From the NCBI RefSeq assembly GCF_019711195.1, contig NZ_CP081299.1, positions 2,480,001 to 2,544,000 on the forward strand: a stretch of DNA of 64,000 nt, read 5' to 3'. Made by a program: the position numbers and the translations under genes. This DNA comes from Dyadobacter sp. NIV53. GTDB lineage: Bacteria; Bacteroidota; Bacteroidia; Cytophagales; Spirosomataceae. Below the pieces are notes generated by a model that was not told the origin of the DNA, ran no database searches, and saw nothing but the letters and a program-made list of their open reading frames with translations. Positions 33,071 to 43,224 of this stretch are shown here, one piece after another; position 1 is the first letter of the stretch; each line of letters begins with the position of its first letter.

Positions 33071-35422
33071 CTACTCGGTTTTTAACGATTTCACAGGATC
33101 TAACAAAGCTGCTTTGATACTTTGATAACTGATCGTAAGACCGGCAATGAGGAACGTCACAACGATTGAAACCACAAAAATCCCGGGTCCGATATTGATA
33201 TGGTAAGCAAATTCCTGCAACCATTTATCCATAGCAAACCACGCCAAAGGTGCTGCCACAACGAAAGCAACGACAATAAGCCAGATAAACTGTCTAAAAA
33301 AAAGCACAACAATACCGGGAATGGAAGCACCCAAAACTTTCCGGATTCCAATTTCTTTGGTTTTTTGTACGGCCATTAATGAAACCAATCCATACAATCC
33401 CAAACAGCCGATCACGATGGCAATGGCCGAAAAGATTTTGAATGCATTGTACATTTTGCTTTCCTGCAAATACAATTTTGCAATGTGCTCCTCTACAAAC
33501 TCATACGTAAATAAAGATTCAGAATATAATCCAGACCAGTCTTTATTGATTGAAGCGAGTGTATTACGCATATTTTCCGGGCGGAGTTTTACACTTGCCT
33601 GCCAGAATAAATCCGGATTGTAAGCCAAAATACAAGCCCTTATTTTGCCGTGTTTTGATTCACTCTGAAAATCGTGTACCACGCCTTTAATTATTACAGG
33701 ACCATTTCCAATCAATATTCTTTTCCCGACTGCTTTTTCCGGATCCTGTATTCCCAGCCGTCTGATCAGGGTTTCATTCACAACTACACTTGGAACAGAA
33801 TCCTTCCTGACAATTATGGTAACAGGCTCACCCGAAAGAAGTTGCAGCTTATACATGGGAATATAATTTTCATCCACAAACTTCAATTCCGTTACATCTG
33901 TTTCGGTCATTCCTGATTCGGGTGAGGAGAACGGAGCAAAATTAGAATTATAGACAGGTCCGCCGGAAGCAAAACTTACATGCTCAACTCCCGGATTATC
34001 AATCAATTTCTGGCTTAAAACTTCCCTTTTATCACCGGTTGGAAAAGTTACCACAGCATCTTTTTCAAAACCCATATCCTGATTCAAAAAGTAATCCATC
34101 TGACTGCCTACTATGACTGTTCCCACAATCAGTATCTGGGTAATAGCAAACTGTACGACAACCAAACCTTTCCGAAAAAATGAATTACCTCCTGATTGAT
34201 CTGAAACACCTGATTTCAACGCTTTTATTGGCTGAAATCCCGATTGGATCAAAGCCGGGTACAAGCCGGCAATCAGGATGGTTGTAAGGGTAATACCTGC
34301 AATGGCAATTATTACTTCTGAATTTAAGAGCTGGGAATGCTCAATTCTGATATTTAATAATGATTTGGTCAAAGGAAGAAAAAACCAGACCGCCACCAAG
34401 GCAAAAACAACCGCAAAACCAACCAGCAAAGTTGTTTCACCCATGACCTGAGCGATCAGTTGTTTGCGATAGGCACCTAATGTTTTACGTATTCCAACTT
34501 CTTTCGACCGTCGTAAAGACTGGGCGGTTGCCAGATTTACAAAATTGATACATGCCGTTAAAATGATAAAAATCGCAATTCCTGCCAGTCCATAAATGGT
34601 TTGCTTCGATCTTGGCATACTGGTCTGGGTAAGATAGCGCTGATCAAAGTGTATGTCTCTGAGTGGCTGGAGAATCAGTTCCGTGTTTTTGGCAATATCA
34701 TCACCCCAGTTCTTTTTAATAAATGAAGGCAAACGTGCGGATGCACTTTCACCCGAAAGATTTGCAGGTAATGCTACATAAAGGAAACCACCGGAAATAG
34801 ACCAAAAGTTAGTTGTTTCAACACTTTTCCGTAGCGTTTCCCACGAAACTAAGAAGTTAAACAGCAAATGCGTATTCGACGGAAGATCCCTGATAATGCC
34901 CGTTACGCGCAGATCACTCGTATTATCAAGCTTAATTACTTTACCCATCGCATCGGTATCACCAAAATATTTCTTAGCAATACTTTCTGTCAATACTATT
35001 GTATTCGGTTCTTTTAATGCTGTTTTAGGATCGCCCTGAAGCCAGTCAAAATCAAAAATCTTTGGAAAATATTCGTCCGCAAAAGCATAACTTTCTTCAT
35101 TGTAACGCTCCTCCCCCACTTTTAGCAATCCACTTCGCTGATAGTAATATTGGGAAACTGCTTCGGCTTCCGGAAAATCGTTTCGGAATACAGGTGCAAT
35201 GGCAAAGGAAACACTTGGGTTATAGTCCAGGCCATGCACGGTTACGCGGTAGGTATGTTCCGCTTTTTTGTGAAAACTATCGTAGCTCAGTTCATTTTGA
35301 ACAATTAAGAAAATAACAATACACGCTGCCAGGCCAATTGCCAAACCTGCAACATTAATAAATGCATAACTCTTATCCCGGAGTAATGCCCTGAATGCGA
35401 TTTTGAAATAGTTACGAATCAT
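33071..35422 (-). CDS. FtsX/MacB-type ABC permease P2 (group B)
   Basis: 783 residues, starting MIRNYFKIAFRALLRDK. The architecture is that of P1, and it is among the shortest complete members. The first coupling motif is SLRRSKEVGIRKTLGA and the second is AVQKTKEIGIRKVLGAS, where most paralogues have AEQR. The C-terminus is LLDPVKSLKTE. The end of the first periplasmic domain has LRDIHFDQRY in place of the group A motif PM-x-x-W-x-LY. It lies 51 bases upstream of P1, probably in the same transcript, and 125 bases after P3 across a GGTTAA repeat array. Confidence 0.9.
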   Translation of the reverse strand: MIRNYFKIAFRALLRDKSYAFINVAGLAIGLAACIVIFLIVQNELSYDSFHKKAEHTYRVTVHGLDYNPSVSFAIAPVFRNDFPEAEAVSQYYYQRSGLLKVGEERYNEESYAFADEYFPKIFDFDWLQGDPKTALKEPNTIVLTESIAKKYFGDTDAMGKVIKLDNTSDLRVTGIIRDLPSNTHLLFNFLVSWETLRKSVETTNFWSISGGFLYVALPANLSGESASARLPSFIKKNWGDDIAKNTELILQPLRDIHFDQRYLTQTSMPRSKQTIYGLAGIAIFIILTACINFVNLATAQSLRRSKEVGIRKTLGAYRKQLIAQVMGETTLLVGFAVVFALVAVWFFLPLTKSLLNIRIEHSQLLNSEVIIAIAGITLTTILIAGLYPALIQSGFQPIKALKSGVSDQSGGNSFFRKGLVVVQFAITQILIVGTVIVGSQMDYFLNQDMGFEKDAVVTFPTGDKREVLSQKLIDNPGVEHVSFASGGPVYNSNFAPFSSPESGMTETDVTELKFVDENYIPMYKLQLLSGEPVTIIVRKDSVPSVVVNETLIRRLGIQDPEKAVGKRILIGNGPVIIKGVVHDFQSESKHGKIRACILAYNPDLFWQASVKLRPENMRNTLASINKDWSGLYSESLFTYEFVEEHIAKLYLQESKMYNAFKIFSAIAIVIGCLGLYGLVSLMAVQKTKEIGIRKVLGASIPGIVVLFFRQFIWLIVVAFVVAAPLAWFAMDKWLQEFAYHINIGPGIFVVSIVVTFLIAGLTISYQSIKAALLDPVKSLKTE

Positions 35423-35427
35423 AAAAA

Positions 35428-35542
35428 AGGGTTAAGGGTTAAGGGTTAAGGGTTAAAGGTTAAGGGGTTAAACGGTTAAACGGTTAAAAGGTTAACGTAC
35501 CGGCATAGCCCTTTTAATTCTTAACCTTTTAACCCTTAACCC
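35428..35542. repeat. GGTTAA word-repeat array with inverted partner, P3-P2 spacer
   Basis: From 35428 to 35495 the spacer is nearly all GGGTTAA, AGGTTAA and CGGTTAA heptamers. From 35514 to 35542 the complement (TTAACC words) follows, so the RNA would fold into a long hairpin. Word length varies between 6 and 8. Confidence 0.8.
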
Positions 35543-35547
35543 AATTT

Positions 35548-37950
35548 CTACTCCGTTTTCAAACTTTTCACCGGATTCATCAGCGCAGCCTTAATTGCCT
35601 GGTAGCTCACGGTTATCAAAGTAATGGCCATAGCACCAAAACCTGCGGCTGCAAAAATCCACCACGACATTTCGGTTCGGTACTGGTACTTAAGAAGCCA
35701 GTCATTTAGAAAATAATAAGCTATTGGTATTGAAATTAAACATGAGATAACTACCAGCAATACAAAATCGCCGGATAACAAAGCCCACAGATTTGCAACC
35801 GAAGCGCCCAGTACCTTACGTATTCCAATTTCTTTAACACGCTGCTCGGCTGTGAAAGAAGCCAGGCCGAATAGTCCGAGGCAGGAAATAAATACAGCCA
35901 GAATTGTCAGGAATGAGGCCAGCTTGCCAATCCGTTCTTCAGCTGCAAACTTGGCCGCATATTCTTGGTCAGCAAACCTGTAATCGAATGGAACAGCAGG
36001 AATGATTTTCTTGAAAACTGCTTCAATTTTAGGCAAAGCTTCCCTGACCGTTATCGAAGGATCAAGCCTGATATTGATCCAGGTATAGTTGTCTTCCAGA
36101 AAAAAAACAGTTGGAACAGTCGCTTCATACGGTGACAATGCAACCATGTCCTTTACTACGCCGAGTATTGTGTAAGTTTTGGGTTTACGGTGGCCTGGCC
36201 CCCATACAATACTTTCTCCAACCGGATTTTTTAATCCGATTAATCTGGCAAATGATTCGTTAATAATAAAACCGGCGGAATCTGTTGCGAAAGCATTGCC
36301 AAAGTCTCTTCCTGCTTTAAATTGCCATCCGATTGTGTTCCCGTATTCGATGCTTACCGGCAAAGTACCGCAACCGGTCGGACAATCAAATGCACTGCCG
36401 TTTCGGGAGAAACCGCCATTCCACATTGTTATTCCCGTTGCAGAACTTCGCGATTGTGCTACTTCTGAAACAACGCCAGTGTTTTTCAGCTCATTACGCA
36501 GTAATTCATATTTATCTTTAAAATCAGCTGTTTTCTTTTCAACAAGCAACAAGCTTTCTTTATTATAACCAACCGGGCGATTTTTCGCAAACTGTATCTG
36601 TCTGTAAACGAGAAGCGTACCAATAATTAAAGTCACCGAAACAGTAAATTGCAGGACGATTAAGACCTTTCGCGGAATGGCTGCAAACCGTCCCATAGTA
36701 ATGGTACCTTTCAGGACTTTAACCGGCTGAAACGACGATAAATATATTGCTGGATAACTTCCAGCCAAAAATCCTGTTAAAATGATAAAACCGGATGTCG
36801 TTAACCAAAAGTAAAAATTAGTACACGGTATGATTAACTGCTTGCCGGCAATGCCGTTGAACCAGGTTAAAGAAAAGATAACCAGTATAATAGATAAGAG
36901 TAAGGACAGAATGACAATTAAAAAAGATTCACTCAAAAATTGTCCGGCCAGTTGTCCGCGTTGTGATCCAATGGCTTTACGGATACCTACTTCTTTGGCA
37001 CGTTTTATCGAACGTGCAGTAGACAGATTCATAAAATTGATACAAGCCAGGAGTAATACAAAAGCTCCAATGAGGCCAATTAGCCAGACCATTCTCACCG
37101 GGCCGGTATCGGACATATAATAACCGCCATACAAATGCCAGCGGCTCATGGGAAGCAGGGCAATCTGAGGCTTTTTCGCAATTTGTTCCTTGCTGCCTGT
37201 CAGGTTTTTAATATGGTTTATCTCAATGTCTTTAATGAGCCGGGAAACGTTTCCAAAGTCCTCACCTGGTTTGATCTGAGCATAAATGGATAAAAACCAG
37301 TTATCCCATTGCTGTTCCTTTACCCACGGATTTGTTATGGTATAAAGATCGAAGGGTGCAAGAAATTTTATATCATGAAATTCCGAATTGTGGGGTAAAT
37401 CCTCATAAACACCTGTTACTTTGGCTTCAATATCTTTATTGATCCGGATAGGTTTATCAATAGGATCGGAATCTCCAAACAAAGCCGTTGCAGCAGAAGC
37501 TGAAAGCAGGATTGAATGCGGATCTTTCAATCCTGCCCGTGTTCCTTTCAACATATTTAAAGTGAGCATTTCCGGTGCTCCTGCTTCAATAAACTCCCCT
37601 TTTCGTGTTAATACAGTTTCACCGGATGTCAGTATATATTCTTCCGGCTGGTATGCCAGCAGAATATGCTCAAAATATTGCCGGTAATTGACTTTCAACT
37701 CATTAGCGAGTGGATAAGGAAGAGAGTTATTGGAATATCTTTTCCCGTCTTTCTCTATTCCCTGTTCAGTAACCTGAGCGATACGGCTGTAATTACTGAA
37801 AGATTTATTAAAAGACAATTCATCGTAAATCCACAAACCAATAAGCATTGCAACGGCCATTCCCACAGCCAGCCCGCCAATATTTATAGCAGAATAACCC
37901 TTGTTTTTTACAAGATTACGTAAGGCGATTTTTAAATAGTTTTTTAACAT
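35548..37950 (-). CDS. FtsX/MacB-type ABC permease P3 (group A)
   Basis: 800 residues, starting MLKNYLKIALRNLVKNK. It shows the group A marks: GMAVAMLIGLWIYDELSF around helix 1, and PMSRWHLYGG near the end of the first periplasmic domain. Coupling motifs are SIKRAKEVGIRKAIGS and RVKEIGIRKVLGAS; the tail is NPVKSLKTE. The second periplasmic domain contains a Cys pair, FDCPTGCGTLP, that I did not notice in the other members and that could form a disulfide. Nearest relatives in the window are P6, P9 and P12. Confidence 0.9.
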   Translation of the reverse strand: MLKNYLKIALRNLVKNKGYSAINIGGLAVGMAVAMLIGLWIYDELSFNKSFSNYSRIAQVTEQGIEKDGKRYSNNSLPYPLANELKVNYRQYFEHILLAYQPEEYILTSGETVLTRKGEFIEAGAPEMLTLNMLKGTRAGLKDPHSILLSASAATALFGDSDPIDKPIRINKDIEAKVTGVYEDLPHNSEFHDIKFLAPFDLYTITNPWVKEQQWDNWFLSIYAQIKPGEDFGNVSRLIKDIEINHIKNLTGSKEQIAKKPQIALLPMSRWHLYGGYYMSDTGPVRMVWLIGLIGAFVLLLACINFMNLSTARSIKRAKEVGIRKAIGSQRGQLAGQFLSESFLIVILSLLLSIILVIFSLTWFNGIAGKQLIIPCTNFYFWLTTSGFIILTGFLAGSYPAIYLSSFQPVKVLKGTITMGRFAAIPRKVLIVLQFTVSVTLIIGTLLVYRQIQFAKNRPVGYNKESLLLVEKKTADFKDKYELLRNELKNTGVVSEVAQSRSSATGITMWNGGFSRNGSAFDCPTGCGTLPVSIEYGNTIGWQFKAGRDFGNAFATDSAGFIINESFARLIGLKNPVGESIVWGPGHRKPKTYTILGVVKDMVALSPYEATVPTVFFLEDNYTWINIRLDPSITVREALPKIEAVFKKIIPAVPFDYRFADQEYAAKFAAEERIGKLASFLTILAVFISCLGLFGLASFTAEQRVKEIGIRKVLGASVANLWALLSGDFVLLVVISCLISIPIAYYFLNDWLLKYQYRTEMSWWIFAAAGFGAMAITLITVSYQAIKAALMNPVKSLKTE

Positions 37951-37958
37951 AGAAAAAT

Positions 37959-38038
37959 TGGGTTAACGGTTAAAGGGTTAAGGGCGAATATGTCTTCAAA
38001 CCAATTAAAATCGTTTAGGTTTTTAACCGCCCAGCATT
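37959..38038. repeat. Short GGTTAA word-repeat spacer, P4-P3
   Basis: GGGTTAACGGTTAAAGGGTT (37959 onward) and a later TTTTTAACC segment repeat the theme of the other spacers in reduced form. Confidence 0.5.
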
Positions 38039-38052
38039 ATTTTCACCCTTTA

Positions 38053-40413
38053 TTATTCACTCCTAAGGCTTTTCACCGGATCTTTTAAAGCTGCTTTAAT
38101 ACTTTGGAAACTCACAGTGATCAAAGCAGTAACCACTGCAAACAGTCCGGCAAAGACAAACGTCCACCACTGGATTGTAACTTTGTATGCGAAATCGTTT
38201 AGCCAGATATCCATTGCGTACCACGCAACTGGCAGTGCGATCAGGATGGCGATGATAACCAGTTTTACAAAATCAGCTGAAAGTAATGTTGTAATATTTA
38301 AAACACTGGCTCCCAATACTTTTCGGATCCCTATTTCCTTTGTTCGCTGTTCTGCGGTAAAAGAGACAAGGCCTAAAAGCCCGAGGCACGAAATAATGAC
38401 AGCTATTCCTGCAAAAAAATTGAATAAATCACCAGTCTGCTGTTCTGCTTTGTAGAGATTATTATAGGCTTCATCGAGAAAGATATATTCGAAAGGATAT
38501 CCCGGCACCAGTTTTTTCCATAATTTTTCGGCAGCAGCTACTGCCTTTGCAGCTGATTGGCCCGTAGTACGAACATGTACGAGGTTGTTGTTTTTTGGCA
38601 GACTATTAATAACCAGTGGCCAAATCGTTTCATGAATAGAGGTGATATGAAAATCTTTAACAACACCTGTTATAGTACCTTCCCTGCCTTCAAATTTTAA
38701 CCTCTTGCCAACAGGGTTCGTAATTCCGGCTTGTTTCACAGCCATTTCATTCAGTATAAAATGAATGGAATCGGAAGGGCTTCCGTCAAAATTCTTTCCT
38801 TCTATCACCTTAATTTTGAAATCCGGAATAAATTCTTCGTCGATGCTCATAAGGGCAAAAACCAGCATTCGATTAGCGTCCTTGCCATCCCATTCTACGG
38901 CAGTGGTTCCGGTCATTACATTGACAGGACTTTCAGTGGAGGTGCTTACACTTTTTATATCCGGCTCATAAGACAATGCCTGCTTGAATTGTGAAGAAAA
39001 CCCTTTTCCGTCAAAAGAGAAAACATACTCCCGGCTGATTCCGGAATCAAGGTCACGAATGTAACGAAGCTGGCTGCCAATGATAAACGTGCTGCTGATC
39101 AGCATCGTTGTCAATGCAAACTGGGTGATAACCAATCCTTTTCTTAAACCCGAATTCCCATGCTGCAACGAGCGCCCTCGTAACGCCTGAATAGGACTGA
39201 AACCGGCTACCATCATTGCCGGATAAATACCTGCCAATAAAACAGTAAGCACCAGTGCACTCAGCAAAACCAGCCACACATTCATATCCAGCAAGGAAAA
39301 ATCACCGGTTTTACCTGTAATATTTTTATAAAAAGGTAAAAGGACCTGGATCAGAATGATGGAAACGATCAGAGACAAACTTAAAGTCAGCAGAGATTCC
39401 ACCAGTAATTGCCCTGCAAGCTGCTGTGAATGAGCACCAACAATCTTACGAATGCCGACTTCCTTATTCCGGCGGGTTGCCCGGGCAGTGGTAAGATTTA
39501 CATAATTGATGCAGCCGATACTTAAAAGCAAAAATGCAATCAGCCCCAGAATATTGACCTGCTGCATACCCGAATTCTTACCTTCCGGTGTATAAAGGTG
39601 TAATTGTAATAGAGGTTGAAGCTGGTAATCCATTTCGTCCTCATTTTTTAACCGTACTGCTTTTTTAATCGAAGTTATTTTACCCGCAACGCTTACCGGG
39701 TCTATATCGTCATCCAGTTTAAGATAAGTTTCAAAATCATAAATCCCCCAATTTTCATCCAGCGTTTTCCATTTTTTCCCGGCTTTATACGCTTGCTCGT
39801 TCACACGCATGGGGATATACATCTTATACCGGAGTGAAGAATTATCAGGAATATTTGCGATTACAGCGCCAACAGTAAAAGTCTGGTTATCTTCTACACT
39901 CGTAAAATATTTGCCTGTTGCATCAGAAACCCCGAAAAATCTTTGCGCCAATTCTTCTGTCAGTATTACTGAAGTTGTGGTCGGGAAAGGGTTTTTACGA
40001 TCACCATAGAGAACTTTGAAACCACTAAAAAAATCTAAAAAATTTTCGTCCGTAAAGGCTATTTCACTTTTTTCTTTAAACGATTTGTTTCCGATACGAA
40101 AAATACTCGAACGATAAGTACCAATGCGCAAGGCTGATCTGACACCGGGAATTGATTTACTTGCCAGAATTGCAACAGGAGGCGGTGTATCGGAAAAAGT
40201 ATTTTCATCTTCTCCTTTGCCAAAATGTGAGTTGACACGATAAATCCTGTCTGCATCCTGATGAAAACTATCAAAACTTAGCTCATCCTTCACCCACCAG
40301 AAAAGCAATAAACTAACTGCCAGCACCACACCCAGCCCGCCAATATTCAAAGCTGAATACCAACCGCCAGACCTCAGATTCCGAAAAGCAATTTTGAAAT
40401 AGTTTTTTAGCAT
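38053..40413 (-). CDS. FtsX/MacB-type ABC permease P4 (group B, divergent)
   Basis: 786 residues, starting MLKNYFKIAFRNLRSGG. This is one of the more divergent members around helix 1, with GLGVVLAVSLLLFWWVKDEL replacing the common GLAxGxA pattern. Coupling motifs are ATRRNKEVGIRKIVGAH and RTKEIGIRKVLGAS; the tail is DPVKSLRSE. The first domain ends LLQLHLYTPEG. A 281-base gap upstream, with a motif shared with the P12 promoter region (40542-40562), suggests that P4 is the first gene of a P4-P3-P2-P1 operon. Confidence 0.9.
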   Translation of the reverse strand: MLKNYFKIAFRNLRSGGWYSALNIGGLGVVLAVSLLLFWWVKDELSFDSFHQDADRIYRVNSHFGKGEDENTFSDTPPPVAILASKSIPGVRSALRIGTYRSSIFRIGNKSFKEKSEIAFTDENFLDFFSGFKVLYGDRKNPFPTTTSVILTEELAQRFFGVSDATGKYFTSVEDNQTFTVGAVIANIPDNSSLRYKMYIPMRVNEQAYKAGKKWKTLDENWGIYDFETYLKLDDDIDPVSVAGKITSIKKAVRLKNEDEMDYQLQPLLQLHLYTPEGKNSGMQQVNILGLIAFLLLSIGCINYVNLTTARATRRNKEVGIRKIVGAHSQQLAGQLLVESLLTLSLSLIVSIILIQVLLPFYKNITGKTGDFSLLDMNVWLVLLSALVLTVLLAGIYPAMMVAGFSPIQALRGRSLQHGNSGLRKGLVITQFALTTMLISSTFIIGSQLRYIRDLDSGISREYVFSFDGKGFSSQFKQALSYEPDIKSVSTSTESPVNVMTGTTAVEWDGKDANRMLVFALMSIDEEFIPDFKIKVIEGKNFDGSPSDSIHFILNEMAVKQAGITNPVGKRLKFEGREGTITGVVKDFHITSIHETIWPLVINSLPKNNNLVHVRTTGQSAAKAVAAAEKLWKKLVPGYPFEYIFLDEAYNNLYKAEQQTGDLFNFFAGIAVIISCLGLLGLVSFTAEQRTKEIGIRKVLGASVLNITTLLSADFVKLVIIAILIALPVAWYAMDIWLNDFAYKVTIQWWTFVFAGLFAVVTALITVSFQSIKAALKDPVKSLRSE

Positions 40414-40541
40414 GGCCAGTTTTATTTGGACAGTATTTCCTGTGCGGGGTATCCAAATAGCTTGCCATGAAAATATAACCTATCTAACTACCTTACTATA
40501 AGACACTTAAAATACAATAGAATAAAATGATTGTTCAAAAA

Positions 40542-40562
40542 CGGACGGTGTTTGTTCGGTTT
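40542..40562. promoter_or_regulatory. Motif upstream of P4 shared with the P12 promoter region
   Basis: CGGACGGTGTTTGTTCGGTT matches CGGACACTGTTTGTTCGGTA of the 60642-60687 palindrome at 17 of 20 positions, and lies at a similar distance (about 130 bases) from the permease start. Here only one arm is present. Confidence 0.5.
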
Positions 40563-40602
40563 GGGACAAGATGAATTAGAAATAATTTTCTCTCAAAACA
40601 GT

Positions 40603-40695
40603 TCATGCAAGTAAAACATCTTCTAAAACACTTGCCATTTGTTTGAGAGCAAGATTGCATTCTTCTTCTGTTTTAATTGATTTGATTGTTTCCAT
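40603..40695 (-). pseudogene. Truncated HigA-like antitoxin fragment
   Basis: A 30-codon frame beginning METIKSIKTEEECNLALKQM looks like the N-terminal leader of Bacteroidota HigA-type antitoxins, then stops before any helix-turn-helix domain. Its ATG overlaps the P5 stop codon (TAATG), which could allow translational coupling, although chance is as likely. No HigB toxin is present. Confidence 0.4.
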
Positions 40696-43112
40696 TATTC
40701 AGATCTCAAACTTTTCACCGGATTCATTAATGCTGCTTTGATCGTCTGATAGCCAATGGTAAGTAACGACATGATGATTAACATGAAACCTGCTACTACG
40801 AAAATAGACCAGGAAATTTCTGTTTTATAAGCAAAATTGGCCAGCCATTTGTTCATTGCCCACCAGGACATCGGCGAAGCAATAAGGATGGCGACGAAAA
40901 TTAACTTTAAAAAGTCCCGGGAAAGCAATGATACAATTCCAAAAACTGACGCTCCCAACACTTTCCTGACACCAATTTCCTTAATACGTTGCTCTGCCGT
41001 GAATGTTGCCAAACCGAATAATCCCAGGCAGGCGATAAAAATACCGATAAATGCGAAGTAGCTGATCAGCTTTGATGTACGTTCTTCTTTTTCGTAATTT
41101 TTCTGGAAATCTTTATCTAAAAATGAATATTCAAACGGAGAATTCGGATTGATCTGCTTCCAGGATTTTTCTATTTTACTGATTAACTTTTCATAATCAT
41201 TTGTTTTCACATTCAGGATCAGATAGCTGCTTGCTGAACTGAAAACAGGTGCAATTGTTAATGCCAATGGCTTGATATTTTGCTGTAAACCTTCAAAATG
41301 ATAGTTTTTTACCACGCCGATAATATTCATATCAAACTTCCTATTCTCTATTTCAAAATAGATTTTTTTGCCAATTGCATCTTCCACTTTATATCCCAAC
41401 TTCTTGATTGCAACCTCATTCAGAACTACCGCATTGGAATCGGAAGTGAATTCTTTTGAAAATCCTCTACCCTGTAACAGCTTTATACCCAACGCTTTCA
41501 GATAGTCGTCTTCAATATTTGCCGTGCTGATATCAACACTCTCACTTTTAGACTTGCCCTCCCCGTAAAAGAGCATATCCTGTATATTTTCAATTCCCGG
41601 ATATGTTGATCCCTTTGCAGATGATAAGATTTGCGAATTATTTTCCAGATCATTTTTCAAAATTTTGTAATTATTGGCAGATTCTGCGCTTTGCAGCGGA
41701 AGTATTATTTTCTGGTTTTTATTAAATCCCAGATTCTGATTACTCAGATAATTCATTTGCCGGCTGATCAGCATAGATCCTAGAATAAGGATCATGGACA
41801 TGGTGAACTGAAATACGACTAATCCCTTGCGAATGATCACTGCCGAAATATTTGTCCTTAATTTTCCTTTCAGAGCAGAAATTGGCGCAAATGAAGAAAG
41901 ATATAATGCAGGATAAAAGCCAGACAATAAACCCGTCAGCAAGGTGAGCACAAACAGCCAGCCGAATATCTCCGGATGTTCGGACAACGACAAATTCTTA
42001 TTGGTGATCTGGCCAAAGACGGGAATTAATAACTGAATACTCAGATAAGAGATTAGCAAAGCAAGGAAACTTAAAAGCAGCGACTCGCCTAAAAACTGAC
42101 CAATCAGAGCACTTTTAAAAGCGCCGATTACTTTTCTTACCCCAACTTCCTTAGCTCGTTTTTCACTTCTTGCCGTGCTCAGATTTACGAAATTGATACA
42201 CGCGATCAGTAATAAAAATGCAGCTACAGAACCGAAAATATAGAGATACCTGATATTCCCGTTAGGTGAAATTTCAAAATCATAATTTGAATGCAGATAA
42301 ATATCTTTTAATGGCTGAACAAACAGGTTTTTAGAAAATCCCAGCTCTTTCATATCCTGTGCACCGTTTTTTGCCAAAAACCCGGTCAGTTTACTTTCAA
42401 AAGTTTCTGCATTACTCCCTTCGGCTAATTTTACATAGGTATGAAAAATGCTGTTTGTGGCCCAGTTTGTTTGGCCTTTCACCCATTGCCCTACGTCGTT
42501 GTTATTCATGGAAAGAAGCAGATGAGCGGGAATATGAGATTTATTCCTGGTTTCAAAAACCCCTTTGGCCGTATAATTATTTTCACCAAAAGGCAAAACC
42601 ACCTTGATGATTTTATCAACCGGATCAATATTACCAAACAATTTTGCAGCAACCTGTTCCGAAATAATAATCGAATTAGGCTGGTTTAATGCTGTTTTTT
42701 TATCACCGTATTTAAAATGATAATCAAAAATCTGAAAGAAAGTAGAGTCGACATAATAACCGTTAATCTCATAAAATTTCTTCTGTTCCTGTTCATATTT
42801 CAAGAGAAATTTATCAATTCCCGGCATTCGTAAAAGTCTTGTTACCTGCTCCACTTCCGGAAAATCTTTCTTCAGGCCACCAGCAACCGGACCGGCTGCC
42901 GCTACCCATTTTTCACCTTTTGTTTCATAGGCAATTCTATAAATCCGGTCAACCGCTGAATGATGTTTATCATAACTCATTTCGTCGATGATATATAAAG
43001 AAATGAGCGTACAGGTAGTGAGTCCGATTGCTAATCCCATCATGTTTATCAGGCTGTAAACCTTATTATGGATCAGGTTTCGCCATGCGATTTTCAGATA
43101 ATTTTTTAGCAT
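40695..43112 (-). CDS. FtsX/MacB-type ABC permease P5 (group B)
   Basis: 805 residues, starting MLKNYLKIAWRNLIHNK. Coupling motifs are SEKRAKEVGVRKVIGA and RIKEIGVRKVLGAS; the tail is NPVKSLRSE. The first domain is rich in Tyr and Lys (YEQEQKKFYEINGYYVD) and ends PLKDIYLHSNYDFE, the group B form. It is probably the last gene of the P12-to-P5 block, because the next gap (to P4) is long and holds a separate regulatory motif. The 112-base spacer to P6 contains an AGCTGTGAGC and AGCCGTAAGCTC word repeat. Confidence 0.9.
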   Translation of the reverse strand: MLKNYLKIAWRNLIHNKVYSLINMMGLAIGLTTCTLISLYIIDEMSYDKHHSAVDRIYRIAYETKGEKWVAAAGPVAGGLKKDFPEVEQVTRLLRMPGIDKFLLKYEQEQKKFYEINGYYVDSTFFQIFDYHFKYGDKKTALNQPNSIIISEQVAAKLFGNIDPVDKIIKVVLPFGENNYTAKGVFETRNKSHIPAHLLLSMNNNDVGQWVKGQTNWATNSIFHTYVKLAEGSNAETFESKLTGFLAKNGAQDMKELGFSKNLFVQPLKDIYLHSNYDFEISPNGNIRYLYIFGSVAAFLLLIACINFVNLSTARSEKRAKEVGVRKVIGAFKSALIGQFLGESLLLSFLALLISYLSIQLLIPVFGQITNKNLSLSEHPEIFGWLFVLTLLTGLLSGFYPALYLSSFAPISALKGKLRTNISAVIIRKGLVVFQFTMSMILILGSMLISRQMNYLSNQNLGFNKNQKIILPLQSAESANNYKILKNDLENNSQILSSAKGSTYPGIENIQDMLFYGEGKSKSESVDISTANIEDDYLKALGIKLLQGRGFSKEFTSDSNAVVLNEVAIKKLGYKVEDAIGKKIYFEIENRKFDMNIIGVVKNYHFEGLQQNIKPLALTIAPVFSSASSYLILNVKTNDYEKLISKIEKSWKQINPNSPFEYSFLDKDFQKNYEKEERTSKLISYFAFIGIFIACLGLFGLATFTAEQRIKEIGVRKVLGASVFGIVSLLSRDFLKLIFVAILIASPMSWWAMNKWLANFAYKTEISWSIFVVAGFMLIIMSLLTIGYQTIKAALMNPVKSLRSE

Positions 43113-43224
43113 AAATAGCTGTGAGCTTTTAGCCGTAAGCTCTGTTTGCGGTTATAAAACAGGAATACCATTTTTTTTAAATAATCAAATTCAATAGCCC
43201 ATCCTCCATTTCCACCCTCATTCA

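Noticed and set aside
35428..35542. GGTTAA repeats as CRISPR, telomere or phage end
   Set aside because: There are no spacers of constant length and no cas genes, and the arrays are internal between co-directional genes and vary in word order.
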